Below, one piece after another: positions 16,775 to 24,624 of a stretch of DNA of 38,533 bases (the stretch's first letter is position 1; each line of letters starts with the position of its first letter). The notes under the pieces are model-generated. The model ran no database searches, was not told the origin of the DNA, and saw nothing but the letters and a program-made list of their open reading frames with translations. A program made the translations under genes and the position numbers. The stretch is from DATLXU01 sp035575515 (GTDB lineage: Bacteria > Acidobacteriota > Blastocatellia > UBA7656). The stretch lies in the NCBI GenBank assembly GCA_035575515.1, contig DATLXU010000023.1, forward strand, positions 1 to 38,533, in the 5' to 3' direction.

Positions 16775-17643
16775 TGCTTCACAGCAAACACGCGAACGCT
16801 CGCGGCGTAATCGTTGACGTTGTGCTTCGACAACAACTCGACCAGCCGATTCATCGAAGCGTCTGAACCTGCGGGCGAGCAGCAACTCGAAGCGACAGGC
16901 AATGACGGCGCGCTCGCGGTCGAACAGCTCGATTCGTTGTCAATCTTCGCATAGACGTTCAGGTCAGAGCCTGTGTCAACTATCTCGACGTGCGAAAAGC
17001 CAGCTTCAAGCAATCCGCGCCTGTAATCGTCAATCAAGACGGCTCCGGCTATGCAGCCGACATAAGCCAGCAGGTCTTCGCCAATCTCAGGAGGCAGCGG
17101 CTTCTTCAACGCGATGTCGCTCACGGCCAAGCGCCCGCCGGGCTTCAACACTCGCGCAGCTTCACGAAAGACAGCTTGCTTGTCTGGCGCGAGATTGATG
17201 ACGCAATTGCTGATGACGCAATCAACCGTTTCATCCGCAAGCGGCAGATTGTCAATCGTCGCGAGGTGAAACTCAACGTTCGTGTATGGCTCGCCATTCG
17301 CTCCCCTCTCCGCATTTCGCTGCGCTCGCTCGATCATCTCCGGCGTCATATCAATTCCGATTGCGCGCCCTTCCGGACCAACTTTCGCCGCAGCCAGAAA
17401 TACATCAAGCCCTCCGCCGCAGCCCAGGTCCACAACCGTCTCGCCGGGTCGAAGGCTTGCATAAGCCGTAGGGTTGCCGCACGAAAGCCCCATGTTCGCT
17501 TCCGCCGGAATCAAAGTTAATTCCTCTGCCGTGTAGCCGAACGCTTCGGCGACGGCGCGAACGCCTGCGTGCTCGCTCGATAAGTCGCTTGCGGCAAACG
17601 AGCCGTATCGCGATTGAACCGCCTGCTTGATCTCTTTTGACAT
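16771..17643 (-). CDS. arsM: Arsenite S-adenosylmethionine methyltransferase (ArsM)
   Basis: SAM-dependent methyltransferase that methylates As(III) to mono-, di- and trimethyl species. The SAM site is VVDLGCGGGLDVF (about 70-82). The three As-binding cysteines are present: Cys in NMGLSCGNP (about 55), in VISNCVINL (about 147) and in YVGCIAGA (about 197). The Cys pair often seen near the N-terminus after the YGS motif is missing; it is not essential in the enzymes I know. The C-terminus has a Cys-rich stretch (SSCSTAS, ASSCCSP), common in ArsM proteins. Two adjacent ATGs occur; AGGAG lies 6 bases before the second (17643), so I prefer that one. Coupled to arsC by a 4-base overlap. Confidence 0.95.
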   Translation of the reverse strand: MSKEIKQAVQSRYGSFAASDLSSEHAGVRAVAEAFGYTAEELTLIPAEANMGLSCGNPTAYASLRPGETVVDLGCGGGLDVFLAAAKVGPEGRAIGIDMTPEMIERAQRNAERGANGEPYTNVEFHLATIDNLPLADETVDCVISNCVINLAPDKQAVFREAARVLKPGGRLAVSDIALKKPLPPEIGEDLLAYVGCIAGAVLIDDYRRGLLEAGFSHVEIVDTGSDLNVYAKIDNESSCSTASAPSLPVASSCCSPAGSDASMNRLVELLSKHNVNDYAASVRVFAVKQ

Positions 17644-17765
17644 CATAGTCTCCTTTCACTTTGTTCCCTTTGGGAGAATAAGTATCTCCCGAATCGCGGG
17701 AAGCTGCACAATACTCATTGCGCGATTGATGCGCCCGTAAACGGCGAGCGCGGGCTGCGACCTTA

Positions 17766-18008
17766 TCAGATTGTCGCTACCGCTCGTTGCATCGCCAGCC
17801 TTGCATTAGACAAATCATAGCAGCTACGAAAATGCTCGCACCGCTGGCAATCTTCCCATTAAGCAAGATCGCATTCAGGCTGCGGAGCCTGACGCATCAT
17901 GCCGAGCGAGTTGATGCGGACTAGAAACACTTTGCCTGCGAGCGTCTCGTTGAACTGTATTCTTGATAAGTCCGGACAAATCCTGCCAAAACATCCTTTC
18001 TTAATCAT
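17766..18008 (-). pseudogene. Small Cys-rich reading frame interrupted by TAA, between acr3 and arsM
   Basis: The gap of about 380 bases between acr3 and arsM is unusually long for this operon and holds an 81-codon minus-strand frame with one in-frame TAA (17861-17859, codon 50). The first part encodes 49 residues ending GMMRQAPQPECDLA. After the TAA the same frame continues WEDCQRCEHFRSCYDLSNAR and stops at 17766. The spaced cysteines (C-x2-C-x5-C plus upstream Cys) and the non-random look suggest a small metal- or metalloid-binding protein that has taken a nonsense mutation. I do not recognise the family. The start at 18008 has only a weak GTGAG. It may instead be an untranslated spacer; the rest of the gap (17647-17765) shows nothing. 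Confidence 0.35.
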
Positions 18009-18023
18009 CTCACTGCGCAATTG

Positions 18024-19115
18024 CTACACTCCCTGCTGCAATGCTCGTTCCGATGACGGAAACCAGTGGCGCGTGCGATTGCAGAACGAGCAGACCGAAA
18101 GCATCACGGGAACCTCGACCAGCACGCCGACGACCGTAGCGAGCGCCGCGCCCGATTCCGGCCCGAACAGGGCGATGGCTGTGGCGACTGCAAGCTCGAA
18201 GAAGTTGCTTGCGCCAATCAGCGCGCCCGGCGCGGCGACGTTGTGATTGACCCTCAATAGCTTCATTAATCCGTAAGCCAGCGCCGAGTTGAAATAGACC
18301 TGAATCAAAAGCGGCACGGCGATGAGCGCGATGTGCAACGGCTTGCCGGCAAGATTGTCCGCTTGAAACGCGAATATGAAAATGAGCGTCGCCAGCAGCG
18401 CCAGTATTGTGATGGGATGAAAGCTCGCTACGTACCTCGTCTCAAACCACGCTCTGCCTTTGAACCTGATTAAAAGCGCGCGGCTCAGGCTGCCCAACAC
18501 CAGCGGAATTACGACAAACGCCACAACGCTGTAGAGCAAGACCTGAAACGGAACCGTCAGGCTGCTTACGCCGCTCACCAGCAACGTCACTAGTGGCGCG
18601 AACAGCACGAGCATCAGCAGGTCGTTCAACGACACTTGAACGAGCGTGTAAGCCGGGTCGCCATCGGTCAGGTATGACCACACGAAAACCATCGCCGTGC
18701 ATGGCGCGGCGGCAAGTATAATGCTCCCGGCCACGTACTGATCCGCGAGCGATTCCCCGATGAACGGCAGAAAAAGGCGCTTAAAAAATAACCAGCCGAT
18801 CAGTGCCATCGAGAACGGCTTGACCAGCCAGTTCACAAACAGTGTGACGATTATGCCTCGCGGTCGCTTGCGAACGCCGAGCACGCTCGTCAGATCAATC
18901 TTCAGCATCATCGGATAAATCATCAGCCAGATGAGCGCCGCGATAGGAATGTTAATCTGGCTTGCCTGCCCGAACTCAAGCCGCCTGAGCGATTCGGTGA
19001 AGACGGGCATCAGCTTGCCCAGCATAACGCCGATTATCATGCAGGCTGCTACCCACACGGTCAGGTATCGCTCAAAAAAGTTGAGATGCTTGCTGTGAGC
19101 CGTTGCGTCTTTCAT
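18024..19115 (-). CDS. acr3: Arsenite efflux transporter Acr3
   Basis: Inner-membrane arsenite exporter of the bile/arsenite/riboflavin transporter superfamily, 363 residues with ten expected transmembrane helices. The essential Cys139 sits in ILAAAPCTAMVFVWSYLT, the helix-break motif of the family, and the conserved acidic sites Glu307 (GASNFFELAVA) and Glu334 (VLVEVPVML) are intact. The N-terminal FFERYLTVWVAACMIIGVMLG is a hallmark. It follows arsI by 62 bases on the same strand and precedes arsM. It removes the arsenite formed by ArsC. The C-terminal SFCNRTRHWF tail is hydrophilic. Confidence 0.96.
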   Translation of the reverse strand: MKDATAHSKHLNFFERYLTVWVAACMIIGVMLGKLMPVFTESLRRLEFGQASQINIPIAALIWLMIYPMMLKIDLTSVLGVRKRPRGIIVTLFVNWLVKPFSMALIGWLFFKRLFLPFIGESLADQYVAGSIILAAAPCTAMVFVWSYLTDGDPAYTLVQVSLNDLLMLVLFAPLVTLLVSGVSSLTVPFQVLLYSVVAFVVIPLVLGSLSRALLIRFKGRAWFETRYVASFHPITILALLATLIFIFAFQADNLAGKPLHIALIAVPLLIQVYFNSALAYGLMKLLRVNHNVAAPGALIGASNFFELAVATAIALFGPESGAALATVVGVLVEVPVMLSVCSFCNRTRHWFPSSERALQQGV

Positions 19116-19177
19116 TTCATTCGCTCTTTTCGAGCGGCGTCAATCGCCCGGCTTTGATTTTCATGAACGTTTCTCTA

Positions 19178-19651
19178 TCAGCGCGTTAGATTCATCGTCG
19201 CCTGCGGCGCTGTCGCCGCGCAGCACGAAGAGGCGGCTGCGCTTTTTTCGGGCAGGTTGTCTTCGAGTACAACGAAGACTTCCCACTCGTTTCCGTCCGG
19301 GTCTTTCACCCACGTTTTGTCTTGAATCGCGTAGCAACAATTGGTCTCCATCTCGTCCCGCGTGATGAGCCCCTGCTTTATCCACCGCTCGCGCACCGCA
19401 AGCACGTCGTCAGTCGACGCCACTTGAATGCCTAGGTGTGAAAGCGCGCCGCGCTCGTTGAAGGGAACTTCGTTCAACGTCAGGTTGAGCGGCGGGTTTC
19501 CCACATCAAACTTGGCATAGCCCGTCCGCACCTTGACCGGCTCAATGCCGAGCATCCTGCGGTAAAACTCGATGCTGCTTTCTACGTTCTTCACGTTGAG
19601 CGCAAGATGCGCCTTCAATGCTTTAATCTCTTTCGTTGTCTCACTATTCAC
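19178..19651 (-). CDS. arsI: ArsI/CadI-family VOC metalloprotein, putative C-As lyase
   Basis: Vicinal oxygen chelate protein predicted to use Fe(II) and O2 to cleave the C-As bond of trivalent methyl- or aromatic arsenicals. Counting from the GTG at 19651, the metal triad expected for ArsI is present: His15 (KAHLALNV), His72 (LSHLGIQV) and Glu124 (EWEVF). The As-binding pair Cys105-Cys106 (ETNCCYA) is also there. The C-terminal tail has another CC. I chose the GTG because AAAAGGAG stands 8 bases before it; an upstream in-frame ATG at 19675 would place that motif inside the gene. It is the first gene of the ars operon, immediately after the regulated promoter. CadI proteins share the fold, so cadmium induction is a second possibility. 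Confidence 0.88.
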   Translation of the reverse strand: MNSETTKEIKALKAHLALNVKNVESSIEFYRRMLGIEPVKVRTGYAKFDVGNPPLNLTLNEVPFNERGALSHLGIQVASTDDVLAVRERWIKQGLITRDEMETNCCYAIQDKTWVKDPDGNEWEVFVVLEDNLPEKSAAASSCCAATAPQATMNLTR

Positions 19652-19699
19652 CGTCTTCTCTCCTTTTAATTTCATATTCGCCTGCGCGAATGTATTCCG

Positions 19700-19728
19700 A
19701 TGATAGGCTCGGCAAACATATATGTCAA
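19700..19728 (-). promoter_or_regulatory. Promoter of the arsI-acr3-arsM-arsC operon
   Basis: On the minus strand TTGACA (19728-19723) and TATCAT (19705-19700) are separated by exactly 17 bases, a near-consensus sigma70 promoter. Transcription would begin near 19693. The -35 hexamer lies inside the palindrome at 19720-19735, so a bound repressor would block it. Confidence 0.65.
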
Positions 19729-19735
19729 GACATAT
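19720..19735. promoter_or_regulatory. ArsR operator palindrome
   Basis: ATATGTC-AA-GACATAT is a perfect 7-bp inverted repeat with a 2-base centre. It covers the -35 regions of both divergent promoters, the expected position for an ArsR/SmtB repressor site controlling its own gene and the efflux operon. Confidence 0.6.
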
Positions 19736-19755
19736 TTATCAAATCGTGTTAGAAT
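19727..19755 (+). promoter_or_regulatory. arsR promoter giving a leaderless transcript
   Basis: AAGACA (19727-19732) and TAGAAT (19750-19755) are 17 bases apart. The start of transcription, 7 bases past the -10, would fall at 19762, one base before the arsR ATG. This agrees with the absence of any Shine-Dalgarno there. Confidence 0.45.
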
Positions 19756-19762
19756 TTTTCTT

Positions 19763-20164
19763 ATGGGCAAGAAAGAGAAGGAGTTTGACATAGAATTTTT
19801 CTTCAAGGCGCTGGCCGACCGGACGCGGCTGCGGCTGTTGAACCTGATGGGCGACCATGAGATTTGCGTCTGCTTTCTGGTCGAAGTCTTGCGCACGAAT
19901 CAGCCTAAGATTTCACGCCACCTCGCGTACCTTCGGCGCGCAGGAGTTGTAGCCTCACGCCGCGAAGGCAAATGGATGCACTACCGCATAGTCACGCCGC
20001 CCGACGAGCACGCGGCGCGGATATTTGCGGAAGTGCGCGCGTGGTTGGCGGCTGACCGGCAGATGCAGGCAGAGCGCGAGCGGCTCGCAAAGGTCTGCTG
20101 CTCGCCGCGAGTTCCCGTGACGCTGCTTCGCGCGCCGCGCCCTGCGAGTCTGGCTGCGGGATGA
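19763..20164 (+). CDS. arsR: ArsR-family metalloregulator
   Basis: Winged-helix repressor, 133 residues, expected to bind the palindrome in its own promoter and to release it on binding As(III). The As site is the Cys35-Val-Cys37 pair in HEICVCFLVEVL, at the ELCVCDL position of classical ArsR. The recognition region is TNQPKISRHLAYLRRAGVVASRREGKWMHYRI. The C-terminal tail adds a Cys pair (KVCCSPR) that may tune metalloid binding. The frame opens at 19700, but the ATG at 19763 starts the MGKKEKEF segment that leads into the FFKALADRTRLRLL helix and fits homologue length. It is divergent from the ars operon and ends 9 bases from a convergent acetyltransferase gene. Confidence 0.95.
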   Translation: MGKKEKEFDIEFFFKALADRTRLRLLNLMGDHEICVCFLVEVLRTNQPKISRHLAYLRRAGVVASRREGKWMHYRIVTPPDEHAARIFAEVRAWLAADRQMQAERERLAKVCCSPRVPVTLLRAPRPASLAAG

Positions 20165-20173
20165 TTCGGCGTA

Positions 20174-20698
20174 TCAAGGCAGGCGCACTATCGCGTAGAT
20201 GAACTCGTCAATGCACTGGCCTTCTTTGGTCACGGCTTTTTCGAGGCGGGCTTCGAGCTTGTATCCATTTTTTTCCAGCACGCGCATCGAAGGGATGTTC
20301 CACTCAAAGACGCCCGCGAAGACGCGGCATACATCGAAATTCGCAAAAGCATATTTGGTCATTGCGCCGACGGCTTCCGTCACGATGCCGCGCCCCCAGT
20401 ACTCTTCTCCGAGCCAGTAGCCAATCTCGATCGAGCGGCGATGTACATCCTCTTTCAACATCAGCCCGATGCCCCCGACAGCCGCGCCGTCAACAACAAT
20501 TGCGAAATTGGTCACCGGCGCATGCGCGTTCGGCTTCTGTGATTTTATCCATTGGACTGCGTCTGTGTGCGTGTACGGATGCGGAAAGACATCTCTTACG
20601 TTGCGCCATATCTTTCGATTGTTCGCGTGGCGAACCAGAGACTCTTCATCTCCTTCTTGCCATGGTCGAAGCGTGCATTTGCTCAATTTCAATTCCAT
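20174..20698 (-). CDS. GNAT N-acetyltransferase, RimJ/RimL type
   Basis: Soluble acetyl-CoA-dependent acetyltransferase of about 174 residues. Visible elements: the first strand LRPWQEGDEESLVRHANNRKIWRNVRD (RimJ/RimL opening), FAIVVDGAAVGGIGL, the acetyl-CoA loop IGYWLGEEYWGRGIVTEAVGAM, and the C-terminal NIPSMRVLEKNGYKLEARLEKAV. I chose the ATG at 20698 because homologues start directly before the ELKLSKCTLRPW strand; the longer frame to 20779 has no signal. It may acetylate a protein N-terminus or a small molecule, and the substrate is unknown. It lies 77 bases downstream of the PhyH-like gene and could share its transcript. Confidence 0.87.
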   Translation of the reverse strand: MELKLSKCTLRPWQEGDEESLVRHANNRKIWRNVRDVFPHPYTHTDAVQWIKSQKPNAHAPVTNFAIVVDGAAVGGIGLMLKEDVHRRSIEIGYWLGEEYWGRGIVTEAVGAMTKYAFANFDVCRVFAGVFEWNIPSMRVLEKNGYKLEARLEKAVTKEGQCIDEFIYAIVRLP

Positions 20699-20775
20699 CT
20701 CTATTTCAACTCTTATTTCTGTATATCTCTGCGGAGTCTCTACTATTCTGCGAGAACCAGAACAGCAAAGATAAA

Positions 20776-21621
20776 TCATAAATCAAAGCCGCGCAGAGGC
20801 ATATCAGGCCCGCGTTGTAGCCAGTTGTCAGCCAGATAATGACAGCCCGATTCGATTATGTGCAGCGTGTAGGCGTGGCGCGAACGGAGCGAGCGATTGG
20901 CTTGACTCAAATGCGGCAGCAATCCATCGAGCACAATCAAGGTTCCCTGTTTGACTTCGAGCGGGATAATATCATCTTCATTCCACGCGCCATCATCATA
21001 AACCTCAAAGCGAGTGCCTCCGCTGCTGGCGCGAACGAATCGCGATTTCAATCCTGCCCTGTGCCCGCCTGGAATTGCCCAAAGGCAGCCGTTCTCTTTC
21101 GTCGCATCCTCGAGCGCGAACCAGAAGCCCGCGAGTTTGAGCGGCTCCGTGTACAGAAACGTCGCGTCCTGATGGCAGGTGACTTCGCCGCCAATGGCGG
21201 GCTGCTTGAAGATATACATTGATTGCAATAGCAATGGGTGCGCGAATGCCAAATCACTGGTTACTTGAGCAAGCTCGCGCGTCCTAGAAAATTTATTGAA
21301 CACCGGATCGAGGTCATGCAGCGCGTGGCCTATTTTATTAATCGCGCGCTCTTTCGGCTGACGCAGGTTGCCTTCGCTGTCGAATGCGTCTTCTTCAAAG
21401 AAGAACCTTATCTTGTCGCCCGATTCGAGAAAGTAATCGTCGCTCGTGCGGGCCTGCTTGCGCGTCGTGAAGATTGAAATCGCGCCCTGCGGGTTGAACT
21501 CTTCGACAAGCCTCTCGGCCCGCTCTCTGAGTTCAATGCAGCGCGCGGCGCTCACGAATTTTTCAATCACGAGAAATCCATCGCGCTCGTAAGCGGCTAA
21601 TTGTTCCGGCGTGAGCCTCAT
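20776..21621 (-). CDS. Phytanoyl-CoA dioxygenase (PhyH) family protein
   Basis: Fe(II)/2-oxoglutarate-dependent dioxygenase of the PHYHD1 type, 281 residues. The iron ligands are His150 and Asp152 (TCHQDATFLY) and His237 (LDGLLPHLSQANRS), with an Arg a few residues later (RSLRSR) to hold 2-oxoglutarate. MRLTPEQLAAYERDGFLVIEKF is the usual family start and the length is normal. The substrate is unknown; oxidation of an acyl-CoA or a small metabolite is likely. Its ATG overlaps the TGA of the broken upstream gene as ATGA, suggesting that it was once translated as the second gene of that transcript. Confidence 0.9.
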   Translation of the reverse strand: MRLTPEQLAAYERDGFLVIEKFVSAARCIELRERAERLVEEFNPQGAISIFTTRKQARTSDDYFLESGDKIRFFFEEDAFDSEGNLRQPKERAINKIGHALHDLDPVFNKFSRTRELAQVTSDLAFAHPLLLQSMYIFKQPAIGGEVTCHQDATFLYTEPLKLAGFWFALEDATKENGCLWAIPGGHRAGLKSRFVRASSGGTRFEVYDDGAWNEDDIIPLEVKQGTLIVLDGLLPHLSQANRSLRSRHAYTLHIIESGCHYLADNWLQRGPDMPLRGFDL

Positions 21622-22720
21622 GGTCTGGTTGGCGCAGTTGAAATCACGACATAGCTAATCGCAGCGTTGAGATTCACGAAAGTCGCAACGATATAAAGCG
21701 GATGCGCCGACTGTTTCAAGTTGGTGAAAAAGAGCCTGTCGTTCTTGTAATACTTCACCGCGCGCCCTTCGATTGCGATGCGAAACCTATCGCCGCTTCG
21801 ATAACTTGTCTCGACGGCGTAATCGTTGTTCTCTCGCACTTCGGCTACACCACCCGCAGTCAGCTTGATAGCAAAATCCATGTCGGCAGAATCAATCGTG
21901 GCCTCATTGCGCGTCAATCCGCAGTAGCGTGTCTTGTTAGCCTCGGTCACAGTGAACTCGACATAGCCATCGTCCGATGCAATCATCTGCTGCGAGCGCG
22001 CGCCTGCATCCATCACACCATCGCGGCCCGAACTCTTACGCAGACTGTTGCCTGTCGCCGCGCAATTCATAAGATTAACCCACACAACATTCTGTCGTCC
22101 GCCCGCGCTTGCCTCATCCTCATTGCGAATGGGCGAGATCTCAGGCGGCCCAGCCTTCGTTGATGGAGGCGTAACAGTAGGAACAACCTGCAAAGGCGGC
22201 TTGGCCTTCGCATCTGCTTCGCCTTCCAGCGGAGGTATCCTAACGATGAAAACATCGCGCCTTGTCGCTGATCACCAGTTGCTCGTGAATACTGCAAACC
22301 TACCGTCCCTGCTCACATTTGCTCTGGGCGATTCCCAATACTCCCCTCACCACTGAATGCAAATGCGCCCGACTCCTCACCCTCTTGCTCCCATCCGTCG
22401 CTACCAAAAATAACTCGTCCCTGAACAATCCGCTGCTCGGCAATTCATTCGCCACAAACGTGCTCACAAGCATCCATCTGTCATCTTCTTCCATCATCGA
22501 TACGTGGCTACCTATGCTCCAGTCATTCCCAGACTCTATCACCGTATAATACTGATGCGGACTTGCCAAGCTTCTCCTCAAAAATCGGTTCTGCCAGTTG
22601 TCTCCTCCTATCACAAATCCACGCCCATTCTCCGAATGCTCTGGAGCATAATCCGGACTCCCATCCACTAGTGGAGTGTAGCGAAAGTTTTTGTATAAAT
22701 TGAATTCTTCCACTTCGCCC
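21618..22720 (-). pseudogene. Broken large secreted protein gene, 5' part replaced by IS DNA
   Basis: Three same-strand pieces read as one protein. The first (to 22300) has GRGFVIGGDNWQNRFLRRSL, YYTVIESGNDWSIGSHVSMM and RDELFLVATDGS. After a one-base shift at a C4 run near 22345 the frame continues YWESPRANVSRDGRFAVFTSNW, meets TGA at 22274-22272, then RRDVFIVRIPPLEGE. From about 22190 it runs into a lectin-like C-terminal domain (VVWVNLMNCAATGNSLRK, GYVEFTVTEANKTRYCGL, VKYYKNDRLFF) ending at 21618. I recall this as a beta-propeller plus laminin/ConA-like secreted architecture. The upstream end, around 22720, joins transposase sequence. The C-terminal piece has a possible TTG start at 22193 but no signal peptide, so it is not expected to work alone. 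Confidence 0.7.
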
Positions 22721-23165
22721 AGTCGCGCATCTGATGCTGTGTCCACGACCAAGTGAACGGATGTGCAAACCACTTGTTGTACTCCGGCCAACTGGCGTTG
22801 ATATGCTCAATCAGGTGTTGGCGCAAAGCTGATTCAAAATGCTTCAGGTATTTATCGCTGAAGACACGTAACAGCTATTCCGCTTGATTGAGCCAACTCG
22901 CATGGACTGGCCTGTACAATGGCCGAAAGCGCTCGTGCGAAGCCAGATAGGCTCTCGTGTGGTGGTCAATATGAGACGGTCCATTGTCCATAATCAAATG
23001 GATTCGCCGCGCTCTTGCCCAGCGCTGCGCGAGAAGGCCGCAAGGCCCACAGAAAACGTTCGTGGTCATTGGCATCAAGGCGGGTTGCCCACATCACCCC
23101 CGTCAAAGACATTAAAAGCAACCAACAAAATAACTGTGCGCAGACGTTTGTACTCGAATTCACGT
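22720..23165 (-). pseudogene. 3' remnant of an IS630-like transposase
   Basis: Minus-strand frames, joined, give the DDE half of a transposase: REFEYKRLRTVILLVAFNVFDG, then GVMWATRLDANDHERFLWAL, ARRIHLIMDNGPSHIDHHTR, FRPLYRPVHASWLNQAE, a TAG stop, LRVFSDKYLKHFESALRQHL and ASWPEYNKWFAHPFTWSWTQ. The Asp of LIMDNGPSH and the Glu of WLNQAE would be catalytic. There are at least two frameshifts and one nonsense codon. The N-terminal half that should precede REFEYKRL is absent. Its downstream end abuts the broken secreted protein gene. Confidence 0.8.
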
Positions 23166-23366
23166 CGCGCCATCTGCCCTGCCTTCATAGGGCGGCTGAT
23201 CTCCCCGTAACGCCAACTCGCCGCCCGTGTCGTAAAGTTCTTTAAAGCGGTAGAAGCTGTCACGAGAGTAGCCCATAATCTTGCAGGCTCTTGAGACGTT
23301 GCCAAGAGTTTCAGCCAGGTTCATCAAACCTATTTTGTTTCTGATTATCTTCTGATCGGTATTCAT
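23160..23366 (-). pseudogene. 5' remnant of an IS481-like transposase (HTH domain)
   Basis: From the ATG at 23366, with AAGGAG 8 bases upstream, the frame encodes NTDQKIIRNKIGLMNLAETL followed by GNVSRACKIMGYSRDSFYRF and KELYDTGG. This is the helix-turn-helix start familiar from IS481-type transposases. It then loses frame (the EISR segment appears in another frame) and runs directly into the IS630-like DDE remnant. The rest of an IS481 transposase, including its own DDE domain, is missing. The flank at 23379-23416 contains GACACTCC and GGAGTGTC facing each other, perhaps part of its end. Confidence 0.7.
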
Positions 23367-23431
23367 CTTCGACACTCCTTCCTGAGTTTTGCGCTCAGAT
23401 TATCACGGAGTGTCAGATTAAGTCGTGACTA

Positions 23432-24623
23432 TAGAGGCGGCACACCAAGATATGGAGTGCCTGATTGATATAATCCCGAATGTAGCTATTTCAGTATTGA
23501 AGGAGTTGAGATGCTCAAGCACGATGATTTCCTGGAAGCCATTCGGCGTTTCAAGAACAAGAAAGACAATGCCCATGCCCGACAGCGTTATCACGCGCTG
23601 TTGTTGGTACAGCTTTCGTGAGACGGCTGACATTCTCTTCCTCGATGAAGAAACAATCAGCCGATGGGTTCAAATCTATCAGCAACACGGACTCGATGGC
23701 TTGAAGAATAACCCGCTATGGGGCGGAGAGCGAGGTCAAGGAAAACTCACCGATGAAGAGTTGGCCTCTTTCAGTACCCGGCTTGAAACTACAGCACAGC
23801 CGGGCACGGGAGTGGGCAGCGGGTGGACTCTCAAAGCCATTCGAGATCTGATCGAAGAGCGCTTCTCGGTTTGCTACTCTCGTCGTGGGTTGCGCAAGAC
23901 GGCAGCGCCAATCGGGGTGGAGCTGCCAGCGCGGGCGCAAACTTTATATTCGCCGCTGTGAGGAGGAGCAAGCGAGATTCGAGATTGAGACGAGTGAGGT
24001 GTTGGCTGAGTTTGCCAAAAGCGGAGCGGAGGTGACTCCCTTGGCAGGCGATCAAACCAAAGTATATCTGGAAGGCAGTATTGCCAGGCGGTCGCAACCC
24101 AGTATGGCAACAGCCTTTGATTGCTGATGGGGCGCGGACCAGGAAAAGCGAGAGTATCTACTGCGGCCCTGCATCCTGGGACGGAAGAAGAGACAGCCCC
24201 ACCGGTCATCGATTGGCAAGATAGCCAGGCGACCATCTGTTGGTTGGAGATGATAGATAATCAACATCCGCGAGGGACGATCCTTCTTTGGATAGACAAT
24301 GCAGGACATCACACGAGCGATGAGGTGGAAGAGTGGCCCGAAGGAGCATCCTCGTTTTAAGGGGATCAACTTCGCGGCCTACACGCCAGAAAATAACCCG
24401 CAGGAAGGAGCAAGGAAACCCCTGAAGGATGGAGTGAGCCATCATTGCTGGCATGAGACGATGGCTGATTTGAGCAAGGCAATAGACAGCTACTACCAGA
24501 AAGCGCGGCGGCACACAGTGAACTTTCTGGAGAAGTTTGGGCACTTTTGGAGCGAAGGTAAGATTCATCCCTTACATCAGACTTCCTGACGGCCCAAATC
24601 CAGATATTGATGGGCTGTCTCTA
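23432..24623 (+). mobile_element. IS630-family insertion sequence, near full length, inactive
   Basis: The ends are imperfect terminal inverted repeats: 23429-23460 reads CTATAGAGGCGGCACACC onward, and the reverse complement of 24595-24626 reads CTATAGAGACAGCCCATC onward, agreeing at most positions over about 30 bases. Both ends are flanked by TA (23430-23431 and 24624-24625), the dinucleotide that Tc1/mariner-IS630 elements duplicate. Length is 1192 bp, normal for the family. The transposase inside is broken in several places. It is inserted beside, and opposite in direction to, the older transposase remnants. Confidence 0.78.
23511..24589 (+). pseudogene. IS630-family transposase with at least five frameshifts
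   Basis: Translation from the ATG at 23511 (AAGGAG upstream) starts MLKHDDFLEAIRRFKNKKDN, then a short deletion near 23610 breaks the frame. Successive frames give YSFRETADILFLDEETISRW with VQIYQQHGLDGLKNNPLWGG (HTH), GWTLKAIRDLIEERFSVCYS, GRKLYIRRCEEEQARFEIET, AEVTPLAGDQTKVYLEGSIA, PVWQQPLIADGARTRKSESI, PPVIDWQDSQATICWLEMID, GTILLWIDNAGHHTSDEVEE and NFAAYTPENNPQEGARKPLK up to FWSEGKIHPLHQTS. Candidate DDE residues are in LAGDQTK, LWIDNAGHH and TPENNPQE. All parts of a roughly 350-residue protein are present, so decay came after insertion, by small indels. Confidence 0.85.
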
Positions 24624-24624
24624 T

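Noticed and set aside
17899..18246. 115-codon plus-strand frame over the acr3 end and the acr3-arsM gap
   Set aside because: Half of it is antisense to acr3 and the rest is antisense to the Cys-rich frame. No ribosome binding site.
22272..22274. In-frame TGA in the secreted protein pseudogene as a second selenocysteine
   Set aside because: Related proteins have no redox Cys there, no suitable hairpin is evident, and the gene has another frameshift and a lost 5' end.
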